Below are positions 60,555 to 64,000 of a stretch of 64,000 nt of DNA, piece by piece (positions within the stretch are counted from its first letter, which is position 1; each line of letters begins with the position of its first letter). Under the pieces are notes generated by a model, which ran no database searches, was not told the DNA's origin, and saw nothing but the letters and a program-made list of their open reading frames with translations. Origin of the DNA: DATKWD01 sp963704815 (GTDB taxonomy: Bacteria > Actinomycetota > Acidimicrobiia > Acidimicrobiales > Salinilacustritrichaceae). The position numbers and the translations under genes were made by a program. The stretch is from NCBI GenBank assembly GCA_963704815.1, contig CAVPHU010000010.1, positions 434,001 through 498,000 on the forward strand, in the 5' to 3' direction.

Positions 60555-62303
60555 ATGACCGTCCGAGCACCTGAACACGGCTCGCACACCTCGCCGGCGC
60601 CGTCGTGCGGCTGTGGCGGGCCGGTGCTCAGCGGGCTGGCAGCCCAACTCGAGATCCCGTCGCACGCTCTCGACGTCGGCCGCCGGCCGCGCCCTCCCCG
60701 CCGGCGAACCGGGACGCTGGTCGTCCGCGGCGCAACGGTACTGACCGTCGACGAGGAGTTCAGCACCGCCGAGGCCATCGCCATTCGTGACGGTCGCATC
60801 ATCGCCCTCGGAACCGAGGCGGAGGTGCGCGCTGCGGCGGGCGACGACGCCGAGGTGATCGACCGGTCGGGATCGGTCATCCTGCCCGGCTTCATCGAGC
60901 CGCATGCGCACCTGCTGCCGACCGCCCTGCTGGACAGCTGGGAGAACGTGGGACCCTTCCGGTTCGACACCGTCGACGGGGCCATCGCCCATCTCCGTTC
61001 GCTCGACGGTGCGACTGATGGGTCGTGGATCACCGGTCGCCAGTTCGACCCGTCACTCCAGGCCGGACCCGACGAACTGACCACCGAGATGCTCGACGCC
61101 GTATCGACCACCACGCCTGTCGTGGTCATGAACGCGTCGGGCCACTTCGCCTACGTGAACTCGGCCGCGCTCGCTGTCGCCGGGATCACGGCCGACACCC
61201 CTGACATCGCGGGCTCGCCGTATGGCCGCTACTCCGACGGCTCGCCGAACGGCGTCCTGAAGGGCCAGGGGTCGATGATGAGCGTGCTCACCTTGAACCC
61301 GGGCATTCGGACGCTCGACATCATGGGTCTGGCCCGTCGGGTGGGCGAGCGTGCCGCGGCCGCGGGCATCACCACCATCTGCGACCAGGGGACGGGCTTC
61401 CTTCTGGGCGCCGGCGACATCGGACTGTTCGAGACGCTGGCGGCCGAAGGCGCGCTCTCGACCCGGTTGCGCTACTCGCTCTCGGATGCCCACGGCGAGG
61501 CATTCGATCTTGCAGGAGTCAGCCCGGGCGATGGCGACGCACTGGTGCGTGCGACCGGGTGGAAGATCGTCTCCGACGGCTCCAACCAGGGCCGCACGGG
61601 CTTCCATCGTGATCCGTACCTGGGCACCGACGATCGCGGAATCGCCTATGTCGAACCCGACGATCTGATCGAGAAGGCCCGGCTCCGGGCCGCGCAGGGC
61701 TGGCAGGTCGTGATCCACGCCAACGGCGATCAGGCGATCGACAACACGCTCGTCGCGTTGGCGGCGGCCGTCGAGGCCGGCGGTGCTGATCGACGGCACC
61801 GGATCGAGCACTGCTCGATCCTGCACGACGAGCAGATCGCCGAGATCGCCCGCCTCGGGGTCTCGCCGAGCTTCCTCATCGGCCACGTCTACTTCTGGGG
61901 CCAGGCCTTCCGCGACGACATCTTCGGACTCGCCAAGGCCGAGATGCTCGACCGAACCGCGTCGTGCGCGACCGCAGGCATCCGGTGGACCGTGCACTCC
62001 GACGAGATGGTCACACCGATGGGGCCGCTTCGATGCATCCACAACGCCGTCACCCGCAGCCTGTGGAGGGAGCCCGACTTCGTGTTGAACGCCGACGAAC
62101 GGGTCGGCGTCGAGGCGGCGATCCGCTCGATGACCTCAGATGCTGCCTGGCAGTGCCACAGCGACCACGAGATCGGGTCGCTCGAACCCGGGAAGCTCGC
62201 TGACTTCGTGGTGCTCGATTCCGACCCGCGTGAGGTCGACCCTCATGCCCTGCTCGACATCGAGGTCCTCGAGACGTGGATGGACGGCGAGCGCCGGTTC
62301 TGA
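60555..62303 (+). CDS. YtcJ-like metal-dependent amidohydrolase
   Basis: A 582-residue amidohydrolase of the YtcJ/N-acyl-aminohydrolase family. FIEPHAHLL is the HxH metal pair, VVIHANGDQAIDNTL and RHRIEHCSI supply further metal His residues, and WTVHSDEMVTP gives the catalytic Asp. The barrel is flanked by the family's beta-sandwich (LVVRGATVLTVD and KLADFVVLDSDP). The first 50 residues are atypical, with a CGCGG cluster. A TACGGT -10 lies 8 bases upstream. Substrates in the family are varied amides and lactams. It converges on a P450, with an inverted repeat between. Confidence 0.88.
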   Translation: MTVRAPEHGSHTSPAPSCGCGGPVLSGLAAQLEIPSHALDVGRRPRPPRRRTGTLVVRGATVLTVDEEFSTAEAIAIRDGRIIALGTEAEVRAAAGDDAEVIDRSGSVILPGFIEPHAHLLPTALLDSWENVGPFRFDTVDGAIAHLRSLDGATDGSWITGRQFDPSLQAGPDELTTEMLDAVSTTTPVVVMNASGHFAYVNSAALAVAGITADTPDIAGSPYGRYSDGSPNGVLKGQGSMMSVLTLNPGIRTLDIMGLARRVGERAAAAGITTICDQGTGFLLGAGDIGLFETLAAEGALSTRLRYSLSDAHGEAFDLAGVSPGDGDALVRATGWKIVSDGSNQGRTGFHRDPYLGTDDRGIAYVEPDDLIEKARLRAAQGWQVVIHANGDQAIDNTLVALAAAVEAGGADRRHRIEHCSILHDEQIAEIARLGVSPSFLIGHVYFWGQAFRDDIFGLAKAEMLDRTASCATAGIRWTVHSDEMVTPMGPLRCIHNAVTRSLWREPDFVLNADERVGVEAAIRSMTSDAAWQCHSDHEIGSLEPGKLADFVVLDSDPREVDPHALLDIEVLETWMDGERRF

Positions 62304-62311
62304 GAACCGGC
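62293..62311. terminator. Inverted repeat between convergent amidohydrolase and P450
   Basis: GCCGGTTCT-G-AGAACCGGC: perfect 9-base arms around one base, spanning the amidohydrolase stop and ending next to the P450 stop. It could fold as a 7-bp stem and serve both directions. No T-run. Confidence 0.45.
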
Positions 62312-63610
62312 TCAGCCGCCGACGCGGATCGGCAGGTGGCGAGGGCCCCGCACCTGGCCGTGTGACCAAGTGACCGCCTCGGGGTCGTCGAGGCTGAAGT
62401 CGGGGTAGCGCTCGAGCCAGACCTCGAGGGCCACCCGCATCTCCATCCGGGCCAGGTTCGAGCCGACGCAGCGGTGGATGCCGAGGCCGAAGGCTGCATG
62501 CCGGTTGTCCTCGCGATCGAAGTCGACTTCGTCGGGTCGGTCGAACACCTCGGGGTCGCGGTTGGCGGCCGGGAACGGGAGGATCATCCAGTCGTCCTTC
62601 TTCATCGGACAGCCGTTCCACTCCATGTCCTCGTTGACGAGGCGGGCCATGGTCACCGGCGCGTACGCACGGAGGAGCTCTTCCATCGCCGTCGGGAGGA
62701 TCTCGGGTTCGTCGACGAGTCGCTGCCGGTCCTCGGGGTGCCCGGCCAGGTGCCAGATCGAGGCACCGATGGCGCTCCATGTCGTGTCGATGCCGGCGAC
62801 CAAGAGCAATGCCATGGTCCCGAGGACGGGCGGGAGGAGTGGCTCGAACTCCACGTCCTCGGCCTCCTGGTCGGCCCCGGGCTCGTCGTCGAGTTCGCCT
62901 TCGAGCCCGATCTCGTGTTCGATCTCCTTGAGCGCGTCGAGCAGCGACGACGGGTCCTCCTCGAGGGCGATCAGGTATTGGGTGAGATCGTCTCGCGGGT
63001 TCTCCACGTGGTCGTCGATCTGGGCCTGGAGGTATCCGAACAGACCCATGATCTCGTCGAAGCGCTCGTCGAAGGGAACGCTGACGTTCTCGAGGAAGGT
63101 GTGGATGAAGTGACGGAACTTGGGAGCGTCCTCCTCGGGGAACCCGAGCATCTGGGCGATGACGTGGACCGGGATGTGCTGGGCGTAGGCCGACGCTGCG
63201 TCGACGACGTCGAGATCGCCGACGTCATCGAGCAGGCGATGGCAGAAGGCCCGGGTCTCGGGTTCGAGTTCGGCGACGGCCTTCGGCGAGAAGGCGGGCA
63301 GGAGCTTGCGGCGTGCGCCCTGGTGATAGGGCGGATCCGAGGTGATCGGCGGGATCGGACCTGCCGGAGCGGCTTCGCTCGGGATGCGGTTGTTCCCCAC
63401 GACGACGAACCGCGAGGTGAACCGCTCGGTGTCGTAGGCGATCGCCGAGATGTCCTCGTGCCGGGTGGGCAACCAGCCGCCGCCGAAACGTTCGGTGCGC
63501 GCCACCGGACACGTGGTGCGGAGCTCGTCCCAGATCGCATAAGGATCCTGCGACCACCGGTCGTCGGTGTGGTCCCAGTCGGTGGTCCAGTCGGTGACGT
63601 CGTCGTCCAT
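62312..63610 (-). CDS. Cytochrome P450 with an acidic insertion
   Basis: A 432-residue P450. The I-helix is AGIDTT, the K-helix EELLR (ExxR) and the haem loop FGLGIHRCVG with thiolate Cys381. Between helices H and I there is an acidic insert of about 30 residues (near 228-257, rich in Glu and Asp), unusual for class I P450s. The IHRCVGSNLARMEMRV motif is like that of actinobacterial aromatic or terpene hydroxylases. ATG 63610. It neighbours an acyl-CoA dehydrogenase that runs off the window. No ferredoxin is seen. Confidence 0.88.
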   Translation of the reverse strand: MDDDVTDWTTDWDHTDDRWSQDPYAIWDELRTTCPVARTERFGGGWLPTRHEDISAIAYDTERFTSRFVVVGNNRIPSEAAPAGPIPPITSDPPYHQGARRKLLPAFSPKAVAELEPETRAFCHRLLDDVGDLDVVDAASAYAQHIPVHVIAQMLGFPEEDAPKFRHFIHTFLENVSVPFDERFDEIMGLFGYLQAQIDDHVENPRDDLTQYLIALEEDPSSLLDALKEIEHEIGLEGELDDEPGADQEAEDVEFEPLLPPVLGTMALLLVAGIDTTWSAIGASIWHLAGHPEDRQRLVDEPEILPTAMEELLRAYAPVTMARLVNEDMEWNGCPMKKDDWMILPFPAANRDPEVFDRPDEVDFDREDNRHAAFGLGIHRCVGSNLARMEMRVALEVWLERYPDFSLDDPEAVTWSHGQVRGPRHLPIRVGG

Positions 63611-63642
63611 GGCTCCAGTGTCGCAGATCTTGTTACTCGCGG

Positions 63643-64000
63643 TTACTTGATGAGCGGATCGCGTGGCAGACCGAGGATGCGCTCGCCGATCTGGTTGCGC
63701 TTGATCTCGGAGGTCCCGCCTGCGATCGACAGCCCTCGATGCATGAGCACCAGGAGGTTGCTCATGCCGGCGGCGCCGTCCATGAAGACGGCGTCGGGTC
63801 CGTTGAGCTCGGTGAGGACGGCAGCCGCCTCGTGGCCCAGTTCGGACAGCACCAGCTTGGTGATGGCGCCTTCGGGTCCGGGCTCGCTGCCGGCGACTGC
63901 CCGGTTGGCGCTGCGCAGGTTGAGCAGGCCCATGGCCTGGTAGTTCGCGGCGTAGCGACCCACGCGACCCGCGCCGCCGGCGAGCCGGTCGGGGTTGGCG
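63643..64000 (-). CDS. Acyl-CoA dehydrogenase, C-terminal part (runs off the window)
   Basis: The C-terminal 118 or so residues of an acyl-CoA dehydrogenase, cut by the window edge. The C-terminal helical domain shows the FAD-contacting LSIAGGTSEIKRNQIGERILGLPRD. The N-terminus lies beyond 64000, so the apparent GTG start at 63963 is not real. It is probably in a beta-oxidation or side-chain catabolic operon. The P450 is downstream on the same strand with 32 bases between. Confidence 0.88.
   Translation of the reverse strand, partial: ANPDRLAGGAGRVGRYAANYQAMGLLNLRSANRAVAGSEPGPEGAITKLVLSELGHEAAAVLTELNGPDAVFMDGAAGMSNLLVLMHRGLSIAGGTSEIKRNQIGERILGLPRDPLIK

Noticed and set aside
63622..63650. Direct repeat GTTACT-CGCG-GTTACT near the acyl-CoA dehydrogenase stop
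   Set aside because: Two copies of six bases only; no sign of an attachment site or array.
1..64000. tRNA, rRNA, CRISPR arrays, insertion sequences and prophage genes
   Set aside because: None seen: gaps are short, there are no repeated spacer-like units, and no transposase, integrase or phage proteins are encoded. A covariance-model search could still find a small RNA I cannot see.

Overview
This 64 kb window is GC-rich and gene-dense: no gap between genes exceeds about 180 bases, and I see no rRNA, tRNA, CRISPR array, insertion sequence or prophage. Gene content points to a free-living actinobacterium, most likely an aquatic or marine member of the Acidimicrobiia (Ilumatobacter-like). The pointers are an F420-type luciferase-family oxidoreductase, two WS/DGAT acyltransferases, two P450s, tandem Baeyer-Villiger monooxygenases, a heliorhodopsin, a fused actinobacterial-type oleBC gene and an HspR-type operator. 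The lineage is inferred from family content, not from a marker gene.

Layout. 0-20 kb is mostly catabolic: alpha/beta hydrolase-ACT fusion, nitroreductase, P450, PLP enzyme, two BVMOs, WS/DGAT, PLP decarboxylase, LLM oxidoreductase, tandem universal stress protein, amidase, VOC protein, CrtI-like oxidoreductase and alkylsulfatase-like MBL protein. 20-26 kb holds a membrane protein followed by oleA-oleBC-oleD, which encodes head-to-head fusion of fatty acyl-CoAs to long-chain olefins. 26-36 kb has a sulfatase, TrmO, and an ABC exporter/beta-CASP/ATPase operon. 36-40 kb encodes a membrane-tethered Hsp70 with its own beta-propeller plus a PQQ-repeat propeller protein. 40-49 kb has a peptide-type solute-binding protein, a DUF2252 protein, an enoyl-CoA hydratase, a glutathione synthetase/GST group and a serine esterase. 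49-53 kb has a large membrane protein and an IMPase-like phosphatase.

The most interesting region is 53.5-60 kb. Heliorhodopsin, two CBS-pair proteins, a universal stress protein, a WS/DGAT acyltransferase, a phosphoribosyltransferase, a thioredoxin/DsbB/MerE-like operon and an Hsp20 lie together. This closely resembles the content of the mycobacterial DosR dormancy regulon. Two intergenic regions here, and the one upstream of the tandem stress protein at 14.7 kb, carry near-matches to the DosR palindrome. Hsp20 is preceded by a HAIR (HspR) operator. My hypothesis is a dormancy/redox module that includes heliorhodopsin.

Two window-wide features stand out. Many genes have a TAnnnT hexamer 6-8 bases before the start codon, implying leaderless transcripts. 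Five genes between 22.8 and 44.4 kb are broken by nine frameshifts, every one explicable as a single inserted base, which looks more like sequencing error than decay.
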